Origin: Hyphomicrobiales bacterium
GTDB taxonomy: Bacteria; Pseudomonadota; Alphaproteobacteria; Rhizobiales; JAJFHC01
DNA: 21,954 nt
Assembly: GCA_021775835.1 (NCBI GenBank)
Contig: JAJFHC010000081.1
Span: forward strand, 1 to 21,954
Direction: 5' to 3'
Under the pieces are notes generated by a model. That model was not told the DNA's origin, made no database searches, and worked only from the letters and a program-made list of their open reading frames with translations. Positions 7,085-14,265 of the stretch are shown here, one piece after another. A program made the position numbers and the translations under genes. Numbering within the stretch: position 1 is the stretch's first letter; every line of letters begins with the position of its first letter.

Positions 7085-9415
7085 TTGGCCAAAACAAAGC
7101 GCCGGCTGGTTGGTTCCTCGGTTCCCAGGCGTGAAGACGCCAGGCTGCTGCTTGGCGGTGGATCCTACATCGACGACCTTTCCTTCCCCGGTCAGGGGCA
7201 TATGGTGTTCGTTCGTTCGCCTTTCGCTCACGCAACCATAGGCGATGTTGATGTGTCGCAGGCTCAGTCGATGCCTGGTGTACGCTCGGCGCTCACGGCT
7301 CGGGACATCAATGAGGCGGGCCTTCGTCCCCTCACCTGCCATACATCCATTCCTGGCCAATGCGATGTCGAACGTCCCATCATCGCCGCGAGACACGTTA
7401 GACATGTTGGCGAGATTGTTGCGACTGTCACTGCCGATACAAAATCTCAGGCACGTGACGCCGCCGAGGCAGTCGTTGTGAGTTACGACGAACTTCCCGT
7501 CATCACCGGGTTACACGAGAACTTCGAAACCGCTCAAACTGCAATTCATGAGCTGGCTCAAGACAATGTCGGTTATGACTGGCAGAATGGAAATGCCGAT
7601 GCGGTGGACGCGGCCTTTCGCGTCGCAAACCGGGTCACCTCCCTGGTGGTCGAGAACAATCGCGTTGTGATAAATCCCATGGAAAACCGCGGCGCCATCG
7701 GCTTGTTCGACGCGCAAAACGGACATTATTGCCTGCATGCCCCGACACAGGGTGTTCATCTGATCCGGAAGATCCTTGCAGAGGAGATCTTCGGTGTCTC
7801 CGTCGATAAAATCCGCGTTGTAACCGGCGATGTCGGCGGGGCCTTCGGCATGAAGTTTCAAGCCTATCCCGAACTGGTTTTGGTCTTGCTGGCTGCCCGT
7901 CTTACCGGTCGACCGGTCAAATGGATTGCGGAGAGGACCGAAGCCTTTCTGTGCGACGTTCATGGCCGCGCTCAGAAAAACACCATAGATCTGGCTCTTG
8001 ATGCGGAAGATCGCTTTATCGGTCTTCGCATGAATGCGCTTGCCGACCTGGGAGCCTATCTTACTACCTTCACGACCGCCGTGGCCACCTTGAGCGGTAC
8101 ACGCGCACTGGGTCACACTTACAAGATTCCGGCCATGCATGTTCGCGTCAGGGGGATATTCACCAATACTCCGCCGGTTGAGGCGTATCGTGGTGCCGGC
8201 AAACCGGAAATGGTCTACGCGCTGGAGCGGCTGATCGAAAAAGCAGCCGCAGAATTACAACGCGACCCCGTTTCCCTGAGGCGTCAGAATCTCATTCAAC
8301 CGTCCGCGTTGCCGTACGAAAATCCGCTGGGAGAAATCATAGACAGCGGCAATTTTCCTGCGATCCTCGACAGAGCACTCAACCGGTCTGACTGGGACGG
8401 GTTTTCCGAAAGACGTTTACAGGCACGGTCACGCGGCAAATTCGCCGGTTTGGGTGTCGGCATGCATATCCACGCCACAGGTGCATTTACCGATGAACTG
8501 ACCAAGATCGAAGTCGACGGCACCAAACACATTGTAACCGTCAGAACAGGTACTCAGGCAGGCGGACAGGGCCATGAAACCGTGTTTGCTCAACTTGTCG
8601 CCGATGAACTGGAAATTCCGATCGATGCCATACACATTCTTCAAGGCGACACTGCCGAACTCGAATCCGGAGCTGGAACCGGCGGATCGTCAGCGCTACC
8701 AATCGCTGCAGTCAACATGGCGAGAGCTGCGGTTCAACTGGTGGACCAGGGCAAGAAACTGGCATCATTGGCGTTGGAAGCATCGACTGCTGACATCCGC
8801 TACGAAGAAGGCCGGTTTTCAGTGGTTGGCACCGACAGAATAGTAGACCTGTTCGCCCTGGCGACGCGGGCTGAGGACATGACCGATCTGCCCGAAGGCA
8901 TCAACAACAGCCTTGAGGCAGGATGCGTCTTCACTGGACCTTACACATCCTACCCAAACGGATGTTACGTCGCGGAAGTGGAAGTCGATCCGGAAACCGG
9001 TGTTGTTGACCTGGTGCGTCTCACAACCGTGGATGACATTGGCACCGTCATGAATCCGGCCATTGCCGGCGGTCAGATTGCCGGAGGCGTGGCGCAATCA
9101 CTCGGCCAGGCCCTTCTGGAACATACGGTCTTCGAACTGGGAACCGGACAACTACAGTCTGGATCATTCATGGATTACTGCCTGCCCCGGGCCGACAATT
9201 TCCCGCACTACGAACCGGAATTTCTGGGTGTGCCCTGCACCATTAACCCTCTTGGCGTGAAAGGTGCGGGCGAGTTGGGGTGTATCGGCGGACTGGCACC
9301 GGTGGTCAACGCCGTCATTGACGCGTTGTCCCCTCTCGGCGTCACCCACATCGACATGCCCATGACACCTGAACGGGTGTGGTCGGCCATTAAGGACGCC
9401 CGCCTATCCTCGTGA
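7085..9415 (+). CDS. Xanthine dehydrogenase-family molybdopterin-binding subunit (orphan CoxL-like)
   Basis: The 776-residue product is the large molybdenum-cofactor subunit of a xanthine oxidase-family hydroxylase. The opening LVGSSVPRREDARLLLGGG (8-26) is typical of CoxL/CutL-like subunits. Cofactor motifs are Q222 in APTQGVH, GDVGGAFGMK at 248-257, AYRGAGK at 367-373, and the catalytic-base Glu730 in GVKGAGELGC. The loop AYRGAGK resembles form II (AYRGAGR) rather than the CO-specific AYXCSFR, so CO oxidation is unlikely. The substrate is probably an aldehyde or N-heterocycle, which is inferred. Such enzymes normally need an FAD subunit and a [2Fe-2S] subunit encoded alongside; neither is in this window. 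The start is TTG at 7085, seven bases after GAGGG. Full length, no internal break seen. Confidence 0.9.
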   Translation: MAKTKRRLVGSSVPRREDARLLLGGGSYIDDLSFPGQGHMVFVRSPFAHATIGDVDVSQAQSMPGVRSALTARDINEAGLRPLTCHTSIPGQCDVERPIIAARHVRHVGEIVATVTADTKSQARDAAEAVVVSYDELPVITGLHENFETAQTAIHELAQDNVGYDWQNGNADAVDAAFRVANRVTSLVVENNRVVINPMENRGAIGLFDAQNGHYCLHAPTQGVHLIRKILAEEIFGVSVDKIRVVTGDVGGAFGMKFQAYPELVLVLLAARLTGRPVKWIAERTEAFLCDVHGRAQKNTIDLALDAEDRFIGLRMNALADLGAYLTTFTTAVATLSGTRALGHTYKIPAMHVRVRGIFTNTPPVEAYRGAGKPEMVYALERLIEKAAAELQRDPVSLRRQNLIQPSALPYENPLGEIIDSGNFPAILDRALNRSDWDGFSERRLQARSRGKFAGLGVGMHIHATGAFTDELTKIEVDGTKHIVTVRTGTQAGGQGHETVFAQLVADELEIPIDAIHILQGDTAELESGAGTGGSSALPIAAVNMARAAVQLVDQGKKLASLALEASTADIRYEEGRFSVVGTDRIVDLFALATRAEDMTDLPEGINNSLEAGCVFTGPYTSYPNGCYVAEVEVDPETGVVDLVRLTTVDDIGTVMNPAIAGGQIAGGVAQSLGQALLEHTVFELGTGQLQSGSFMDYCLPRADNFPHYEPEFLGVPCTINPLGVKGAGELGCIGGLAPVVNAVIDALSPLGVTHIDMPMTPERVWSAIKDARLSS

Positions 9416-9497
9416 CATTCCGATTGTGCTGTCGCCGGAATCGGGCCTTCGCAAATCTCCACTTGCTCTTTCCGACGCCAGGAGTGACCTTCCCTAT

Positions 9498-10418
9498 ATG
9501 AGCCCCCAGAATTCCATACGAACAGCCGACTCCGGTCAGGACACCACGACCGCAATGATCTTGATGATTGGCGCCATGTTGTGGCTGCCGACTATTGATG
9601 CGCTTGCGAAGACGTTGAGTACCACGGTCCCATCCGGCCAGATTGCCTGGAGCCGCTTTTTGTTTCAGACGCTCTTCCTATTGCCCTTCCTCCTGTTAGG
9701 CAGACAACCGTTCAGGCGTCCTCGATACCTGGTTCACGCGGCCCGTGGCGGTCTGATTGCGCTGGCAACCCTTTTGTTCTTCTCTGCCCTCAAGACGATG
9801 CCGCTGGCAGAAACAATAGCCATCTTCTTCGTCGAACCTCTAATTCTGACCCTGCTTTCTGTCGTGTTCCTAAAGGAACCGATCGGATGGCGGCGGCTCA
9901 GTGCTGTGAGTGTTGGCTTCATCGGCGCCCTTATTGTAATCCGCCCAAGTTACGAGAATTTCGGGTATTCTGCGATTCTCCCGCTTGGCGCTGCACTCGC
10001 CTTTGCAAGCTACCTGTTGCTGACACGCAATCTTGCTCAGAAAGAAGGGGCTGTGCCGCTTCAGCTTGTTACCGGGGTGTTTGGCGGACTGATCATGAGC
10101 GTCGCGCTGTTCGCTGGATCACTTGCGGAAATCGACGTGCTTGACCCAGTCTGGCCGACAGCTTTTGAATGGCTTCTGCTCGCCGGTGTTGGCGTTGTTG
10201 CAACCACAGGTCACCTGCTTGTGGTCCATGCGTTCCGACGGGCACAGGCTGCCATCCTTGCGCCGTTTCAGTATCTGGAAATTATTTCCGCTACCTTTCT
10301 CGGGCTGGTGATATTCGGAGACTTTCCAGACCTGACGACCTGGTTTGGAGTCTCCGTGATCGTCGGTTCCGGAATTTACGTATTCTACCGGGAACGCAAG
10401 GTGGCAAGGTTGGCGTGA
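9498..10418 (+). CDS. EamA/DMT family transporter
   Basis: This 306-residue inner-membrane protein has about ten helices in two EamA repeats. It resembles the RarD/S-adenosylmethionine-uptake-like branch: MILMIGAMLWLPTIDALAK near the start, SGQIAWSRFLFQ after helix one, and LAETIAIFFVEPLILTLLS at the end of repeat one. The frame is open back to 9426, but ATG 9498 puts the start just before the first helix and is preferred. The substrate is unknown. It follows the molybdenum subunit gene by 82 bases on the same strand and could be co-transcribed. A clear terminator follows at 10426. It is only distantly similar to the exporter at 4698, so the two are not a recent duplication. Confidence 0.85.
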   Translation: MSPQNSIRTADSGQDTTTAMILMIGAMLWLPTIDALAKTLSTTVPSGQIAWSRFLFQTLFLLPFLLLGRQPFRRPRYLVHAARGGLIALATLLFFSALKTMPLAETIAIFFVEPLILTLLSVVFLKEPIGWRRLSAVSVGFIGALIVIRPSYENFGYSAILPLGAALAFASYLLLTRNLAQKEGAVPLQLVTGVFGGLIMSVALFAGSLAEIDVLDPVWPTAFEWLLLAGVGVVATTGHLLVVHAFRRAQAAILAPFQYLEIISATFLGLVIFGDFPDLTTWFGVSVIVGSGIYVFYRERKVARLA

Positions 10419-10424
10419 GTCAAC

Positions 10425-10447
10425 GAGAGTTCATCAAGAACTCTTTT
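10425..10447 (+). terminator. Intrinsic terminator after the EamA gene
   Basis: AGAGTTC (10426-10432) pairs with GAACTCT (10438-10444) around a 5-base loop and runs directly into TTTT (10444-10447), eight bases after the stop codon. Confidence 0.65.
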
Positions 10448-10473
10448 CGTCTGACACTGCGTCAACTAACCCT

Positions 10474-10575
10474 TCAAAGGTTCCTCGAACTCTTCGAGAC
10501 ATGAGCAAGCACACCCATGAAAATGACCGCTGCTGCAATTACGAGGCACAAGTAGTAAACGTCCGCTGTTGTCAT
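10474..10575 (-). CDS. 33-residue single-helix membrane microprotein
   Basis: A very short gene: ATG at 10575, stop at 10474-10476. GGAGG lies upstream with eight bases between it and the ATG, a strong and well-placed ribosome binding site. The product starts MTTADVYYLCLVIAAA and continues as one hydrophobic helix (about residues 7-24) with a short basic tail (HVSKSSRNL). This is the form of a one-pass inner-membrane peptide such as small accessory subunits of respiratory complexes, though no such complex is encoded nearby. It stands alone between a converging exporter gene and the upstream minus-strand genes. Function unknown. Confidence 0.65.
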   Translation of the reverse strand: MTTADVYYLCLVIAAAVIFMGVLAHVSKSSRNL

Positions 10576-10675
10576 GGCTTGATCCTCCAAACAGGAAAAT
10601 CCGCTCATAACCTTTCGTTTGTGGGATAGCGTTGATCTCGATCAAATCAGGCGACAAACAAGTCTGGAAAAGGCT

Positions 10676-11512
10676 TCAACTCTCTTCCGGAACCGGTTCG
10701 TCAAATTCGATCCGCTCTGCCTTGGTGACGTTACGCTCGAACCCCATCTGTCGGCGTTTCTCGTCGTCGGCAATTTTTAACCTGCCGGCGAATTCTACAA
10801 AATCCGGCATCCAATCGCCGGACTTGAGAGCATCCACGTCAACCACCGTCCAGACATTCGGCAAACCGTTGCCGTCCGGTTCCACTTCGAGCCCCATGAC
10901 ATTCTGTCCATCGACCTGCAGGGACAACAGACCAGCTTCTTCGGCCTGGACAATGGAACGATTGACCGGGTCGAGGCGCAATTCATAGGCCCGTCCCATC
11001 CACCGCCACCTCAGCAAATTGAGGCTTTCGGAATCCTCTTCCTGAGCTGCTGCTTCGTCGAACTCAAGTTCATGCATCCCGGCCGGTCTCGCCCACTCGC
11101 CCCGTCGGGTCATGTCCGGCCAATTCCACATGATCTCGAGCAGGATGGCAGCCCCCTCCCCGACACCGCTTTCCTGAACATAGTTGCGGGCACGGTCGAG
11201 TTTTACGTCGATCTCAGCCGCTTTCCGCTCGTGGGTCGCCTGTGCCTCGAGGGCGGCTTCTTCAAGTTGTCGACGCACCCGTGCTGCGGCGTCGGTATAA
11301 ACGTCGTCATCGCTTGCCGGAACCGGTTCGCTTACCGGTGTTTCCACTTCGGCCTTTTCATTCTTTGCCGACTTCGCCGCTTTTGCAGCAGCTTTCATTG
11401 CTTTACGGGAAATCTTGGATGGTTTTGAACGTGATCCGCCGATAACCGACCATAAAACGAAGATCAACGCCACGAGAGCAACCATGAGCAATATGAATTG
11501 TTGGTCGTCCAT
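10676..11512 (-). CDS. Hypothetical membrane-anchored protein
   Basis: The 278-residue protein is not recognised. One membrane helix lies at residues 6-24. A lysine/alanine-rich stretch (about 30-56) follows, then an acidic linker, a probable coiled coil (about 74-112, rich in Ala, Glu, Arg), and a C-terminal globular part with tryptophan-rich pieces (IMWNWPDM, LLRWRWMGRAYEL). The positive residues right after the helix put the bulk in the cytoplasm. The ATG at 11512 is the only start that keeps the helix; an AGGA about 14 bases upstream is a weak ribosome binding site. Its neighbours do not indicate a job. Confidence 0.7.
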   Translation of the reverse strand: MDDQQFILLMVALVALIFVLWSVIGGSRSKPSKISRKAMKAAAKAAKSAKNEKAEVETPVSEPVPASDDDVYTDAAARVRRQLEEAALEAQATHERKAAEIDVKLDRARNYVQESGVGEGAAILLEIMWNWPDMTRRGEWARPAGMHELEFDEAAAQEEDSESLNLLRWRWMGRAYELRLDPVNRSIVQAEEAGLLSLQVDGQNVMGLEVEPDGNGLPNVWTVVDVDALKSGDWMPDFVEFAGRLKIADDEKRRQMGFERNVTKAERIEFDEPVPEES

Positions 11513-11816
11513 ATCTTATTCGGTGTTCCTACGCTCTACGTCTGCAGCGCCAGACAGCAGCGCCGTTTATCGTCGTGGCGGGGCCAACGTCGCAAATCCC
11601 AAATGACCGTCTATGAAAGATAAGGAAAAAGATCAAGATGTCGACCATTGCTATTAAGAGAGGAGTGGCACCCTCCGAACGAAGCCGATGCTTAACGTAG
11701 TCTCAGGCCACCTTCAATACGATAAATCGCATCACTCGTCCGCAGGAAAAGCCACAGGAAGGCTTGACGACATATATTTTGTCCATTCATCCCCTCCTCA
11801 ACGCGATGAAACGCCC
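11513..11816. other. Intergenic stretch with no supported gene
   Basis: Over 300 bases separate the membrane-anchored gene from the end of the DUF6456 gene. A 39-codon minus-strand frame starting near 11656 opens with hydrophobic residues, but it has no ribosome binding site and a non-coding-looking tail. A plus-strand frame starting at 11688 runs antisense into the next gene and looks spurious. I see no terminator hairpin or repeat. Confidence 0.5.
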
Positions 11817-12410
11817 TCACAAGCCATAGTGATCTGCCAGCGTATCCAGACCCACTTTGAGGACGTCGGTTGCCGAAGCTCGGGCCTGGGAGGCATCCCG
11901 CCTACCAAAATGGCCGCGCCCAACGTCAACGAGGTCGCGTTCGTCAATGAGGATTGCAACCATGACAGTACCCATTGGCCCGCCCAACACCGAACGCGCC
12001 GCGCGCAGCCGCTGCCGGACATGGGCCTGAACCTCCGTTAACGCCATGCCGCCTCGCTCAACCGTGGCTCTGGGCGCATCGGAATACGATGCCGTGGTCC
12101 GTTGCATCTGTCCAGAAAACCACCAGTCTTTCTGAAATCGTTCGCCGGCAGACGCCTGACGCGGACTCAGTGCCCGACGGTGCTTCATCCGTTCAAACGG
12201 ACCGTAATCACTGACCCGATGTGCTCTTGCGGGGCGCCCCTCAGAGTCAGCATCAATGCTTGCGATTTCAACGTCTCCTGTTGCCTTCCTTAGACGCTCA
12301 GAAGTTGGCATGACATATTCGCCAAATTTCACTGGTGCCAGGGAGATCTGGTTTTGCCGCTGGCCCGCGGGTCTCCTTGTCGTCCGCCGCCTTCTGGAAT
12401 TGCCCTTCAT
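11817..12410 (-). CDS. DUF6456 domain protein
   Basis: This 197-residue basic protein has a C-terminal DUF6456 domain. Its marks are LSPRQASAGERFQKDW at about residues 81-96, a central arginine-rich helix (VQAHVRQRLRAARSVLGG, about 127-144), and the characteristic ending LKVGLDTLADHYGL. The first 80 residues are arginine-rich and low in structure. The helix-turn-helix often found before this domain is not evident, so this may be a shortened member. The family is found in alphaproteobacteria, often beside phage-type regulators; a DNA-related role is inferred. ATG at 12410 has GAGG eight bases upstream; an in-frame TTG at 12434 is an alternative. It follows the GcrA-like gene on the same strand and is probably co-transcribed with it. 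Confidence 0.7.
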   Translation of the reverse strand: MKGNSRRRRTTRRPAGQRQNQISLAPVKFGEYVMPTSERLRKATGDVEIASIDADSEGRPARAHRVSDYGPFERMKHRRALSPRQASAGERFQKDWWFSGQMQRTTASYSDAPRATVERGGMALTEVQAHVRQRLRAARSVLGGPMGTVMVAILIDERDLVDVGRGHFGRRDASQARASATDVLKVGLDTLADHYGL

Positions 12411-12509
12411 TTCAAAAGCCTCGATCGGCGCCAAACGGTAAACCGTGCCTTGCAGCGGTCTGGCATCGTTCGGCCGGGCACGTTGTGATGCACATTCTCA
12501 AGAGTTGCC

Positions 12510-13046
12510 TCATGACTGGGCATCATTAACGGGCAATGTCACGGACCCTTCCTTGACCGCTCGGTTCATCGCGGCGCGGAACCGGGCATCATTTCTCGCA
12601 AACCATTCTCGGTCGGTGAAGGCCTCAGGGCTTTCTGGTTCCATGAGGCCGCGTTGGGCCAGCCTGGTGACGACGGCACTCTCGGTACCGCCAAGCCGAA
12701 CCGCGATCTCATCGCATGACAAGCCTTCCTGCCAGAGGACCCCAAGCCTTACATCACGTTCAGACGTCCAGCCATTCGTCCCTCGTCTCACCAGGACTTC
12801 TCGGCGGCGGCGGTACGGTACCCGCCCTTCACGTGGCCGACGCGCCCGACCGTTTGTCGTACGCGCCAATCCAAGTCTGCCAATCTTGCCGAGGACCGCG
12901 TTTCTTGTCTTGCCCAGCTGATCGGCAATCTGAATCGCAGTTACTCCTGCTTTCCATAGATCGGCAGCACGACATGTTTCCTTTTGCGACCACAGGTTTC
13001 GTGTTCGCGTGCCCGCATCTGGAGAATTTTGAGTCGTTTCAGTCAT
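12510..13046 (-). CDS. GcrA-like protein with two DNA-binding modules
   Basis: The 178-residue protein contains two copies of the GcrA-type N-terminal helix-turn-helix. Copy one, residues 19-60, includes WKAGVTAIQIADQLG and TRNAVLGKIGRLGL, close to the classical GcrA pattern. Copy two, 93-134, includes WTSERDVRLGVLW and GLSCDEIAVRLGG and is more diverged. An arginine-rich linker (about 66-88) joins them. GcrA of Caulobacter binds GANTC-containing promoters and holds sigma70 through a C-terminal domain; that domain is not seen here, only a basic tail. The ATG at 13046 has AAGGA nine bases upstream. Earlier in-frame starts up to 13178 give an unlikely extension. GANTC sites lie at 13064 and 13070, just before the start. 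Probably first in an operon with the DUF6456 gene. Confidence 0.78.
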   Translation of the reverse strand: MTETTQNSPDAGTRTRNLWSQKETCRAADLWKAGVTAIQIADQLGKTRNAVLGKIGRLGLARTTNGRARRPREGRVPYRRRREVLVRRGTNGWTSERDVRLGVLWQEGLSCDEIAVRLGGTESAVVTRLAQRGLMEPESPEAFTDREWFARNDARFRAAMNRAVKEGSVTLPVNDAQS

Positions 13047-13212
13047 TAACGGCGATCCTTTTAGATTCTGAATCAGCACCCGCTTTGCTTCAGCTCCCGT
13101 TCCATTTTGATTGCTCAAGCAAATGTCGCCTCTCCCTAACGACCATTTCCGGTTCTGACCCTGTTTCATTCCGCCCACCTTTCGGTGAGGGTGCGGTCGA
13201 ATTCACTCGAAG

Positions 13213-13227
13213 ATACATTTAATGTAT
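13213..13227. promoter_or_regulatory. Repressor operator O1
   Basis: ATACATTTAATGTAT is a palindrome of form ATACA-N5-TGTAT in the AT-rich divergent region between the GcrA-like and S24 repressor genes. It shares both half-sites and the spacing with O2; centres are 33 bases apart, about three helical turns. It is inferred to bind the S24 repressor encoded at 13296. Confidence 0.65.
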
Positions 13228-13245
13228 AATAATGCAACCGAGATA

Positions 13246-13260
13246 ATACATTTTTTGTAT
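13246..13260. promoter_or_regulatory. Repressor operator O2
   Basis: ATACATTTTTTGTAT has the same ATACA-N5-TGTAT form as O1 and ends 35 bases before the repressor ATG. It overlaps a possible -10 (TATAGA, 13258-13263), so binding would allow autoregulation. The binding protein is inferred from position. Confidence 0.65.
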
Positions 13261-13295
13261 AGACAGAGTCGTTCTTCCGTGCGATAAGCGATTCC

Positions 13296-13907
13296 ATGCT
13301 GGAGAGAAACGTTACATTGGCGGGCAACATCCGCAGGCTTCGTGAGGCTCTGGGAGAGACTCAAGGCCAATTCGCAATCAGGTTTGGCGTGGAGCAGCCA
13401 ACCGTCAGTCGTTGGGAACGGGCGATCAGCCCGCCGGAACGTAAATACCTGTCGGCGATGGCCGGGCTTGCGGGGGTTGACGAAGCGTCGTTTGTCTATG
13501 ACGAAACCTCGACCAATCTGGTTCCGGTTGTCGGCTATGCCGCAGGCGGCGACGAATGGATTCCTGTTGACGACTATGCCCAGGGAGACGGCATGGAACC
13601 GGTGGAGCTTTCCCTGGGTGACGCCGATCCTATAGCAATCATGGTTCGCGGGGAGTCCATGGCCCCTGTGTACAGAGATGGCGACGTTCTGATCTGCTCG
13701 CGGCAAGGTGGTGCGGATCTGTCGTCTGCTCTTAACCGCGACTGCGTGGTCAAGACCATCGATGGGCGCTGCTACATCAAGTTCCTGCTCAAAGGCGAAC
13801 GGCCCGGCCGGTTCCGGTTGCGGTCTTACAACGTCTCTTTTCCCGATATGGAAGGCGAAACCCTGGATTGGGCAGCCCCGGTTATGTGGGTGAAACGCGG
13901 CCGATAA
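13296..13907 (+). CDS. S24/LexA-like phage-type repressor
   Basis: The 203-residue protein has an N-terminal XRE-type helix-turn-helix (about residues 11-45, including EQPTVSRWERA) and a C-terminal LexA/S24 domain. The catalytic serine is S121 in VRGESMAP and the lysine is K162 in YIKFLLKG. A possible self-cleavage site is A83-G84 in VVGYAAGGD. All parts for SOS-type self-cleavage are therefore present, as in lambda cI-like repressors, though many chromosomal members do not cleave. It diverges from the GcrA-like gene, with two matching operators in between and a third downstream in front of the next transcript. This fits an autoregulated switch. No strong ribosome binding site is visible. GANTC sites at 13266 and 13290 lie in its leader. 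Confidence 0.88.
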   Translation: MLERNVTLAGNIRRLREALGETQGQFAIRFGVEQPTVSRWERAISPPERKYLSAMAGLAGVDEASFVYDETSTNLVPVVGYAAGGDEWIPVDDYAQGDGMEPVELSLGDADPIAIMVRGESMAPVYRDGDVLICSRQGGADLSSALNRDCVVKTIDGRCYIKFLLKGERPGRFRLRSYNVSFPDMEGETLDWAAPVMWVKRGR

Positions 13908-14041
13908 CCGGCACTTTCTATGTCAGAGTCTCCTGTCAAAGTGGTGCTATTTCCCGCATCCACAGTATCCAGAAAATCAGCATTCAACCGATCCGGGGCG
14001 CATAATGACGACTCATTTATACAATATTTACATACATCGCT

Positions 14042-14069
14042 TGCACTATGTATTCATTAAATGTATTAA
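14042..14069 (+). promoter_or_regulatory. Predicted sigma70-type promoter
   Basis: A -35-like TTGCAC (14042-14047) and a -10-like TATTAA (14064-14069) are 16 bases apart in a sharply AT-rich patch. Transcription would begin near 14076. The third operator copy lies between and over these elements. Confidence 0.45.
14052..14066. promoter_or_regulatory. Repressor operator O3
   Basis: Read on the minus strand, this is ATACATTTAATGAAT, 14 of 15 bases identical to O1, including the central TTTAA. It lies across the spacer and -10 of the predicted promoter, where a bound repressor would block transcription. A further inverted pair, ATACAT (14032-14037) and ATGTAT (14048-14053), flanks its left side with wider spacing and may be an auxiliary site. 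Confidence 0.6.
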
Positions 14070-14075
14070 TAAACC

Positions 14076-14227
14076 TGTTCCCGGGATCGCCGGCGCTGAT
14101 TGCACCGGTCTTTCCCACCCTCAGGTCTCGCCTCCCTCCCCTGCCGCTGAGACCTGGGGTTCCGCGCTCCCGGAGGTCCGGTACGGAGGTTTCTCCTGTC
14201 CGCTCCGGGAGCGCCTCCCGATTTTTT
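14076..14227 (+). ncRNA. Candidate structured leader or small RNA
   Basis: About 150 bases lie between the predicted promoter and an intrinsic terminator, with no convincing reading frame. Hairpin 1 pairs 14119-14129 with 14149-14159 (eleven pairs, one G-U) and shows a 19-base loop, GCCTCCCTCCCCTGCCGCT, rich in CCUCC. Hairpin 2 pairs 14164-14175 with 14203-14214 (twelve perfect pairs) and has a smaller GGAG/CTCC hairpin in its loop. The 3' arm of hairpin 2 overlaps the terminator stem at 14206-14214, so the two folds exclude each other. This may be a free small RNA with anti-Shine-Dalgarno loops, like several known in alphaproteobacteria, or an attenuator for the genes at 14266 and 14676. Start point and function are inferred. 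Confidence 0.45.
14206..14227 (+). terminator. Intrinsic terminator of the structured RNA
   Basis: CGGGAG (14206-14211) and CTCCCG (14215-14220) form a perfect 6-bp stem with a CGC loop, followed by A and TTTTTT (14222-14227). It lies 39 bases before the next gene start. Confidence 0.65.
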
Positions 14228-14265
14228 CTCCTGGATGTGTTGTTGGCCAAAAGAGGAGTCGCTTC

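Noticed and set aside
7085..9415. Carbon monoxide dehydrogenase (coxL) identity
   Set aside because: The active-site loop is AYRGAGK and not the CO-specific AYXCSFR form, and no coxM or coxS genes are present.
11688..12041. 117-codon plus-strand frame
   Set aside because: Mostly antisense to the DUF6456 domain; no recognisable motif or start signal.
14005..14265. In-frame upstream extension of the 14266 gene to an ATG at 14005
   Set aside because: It would start before the predicted promoter, run through the operators and structured RNA, and cross an intrinsic terminator; the encoded part does not look like protein, and GAGGAG marks 14266 instead.
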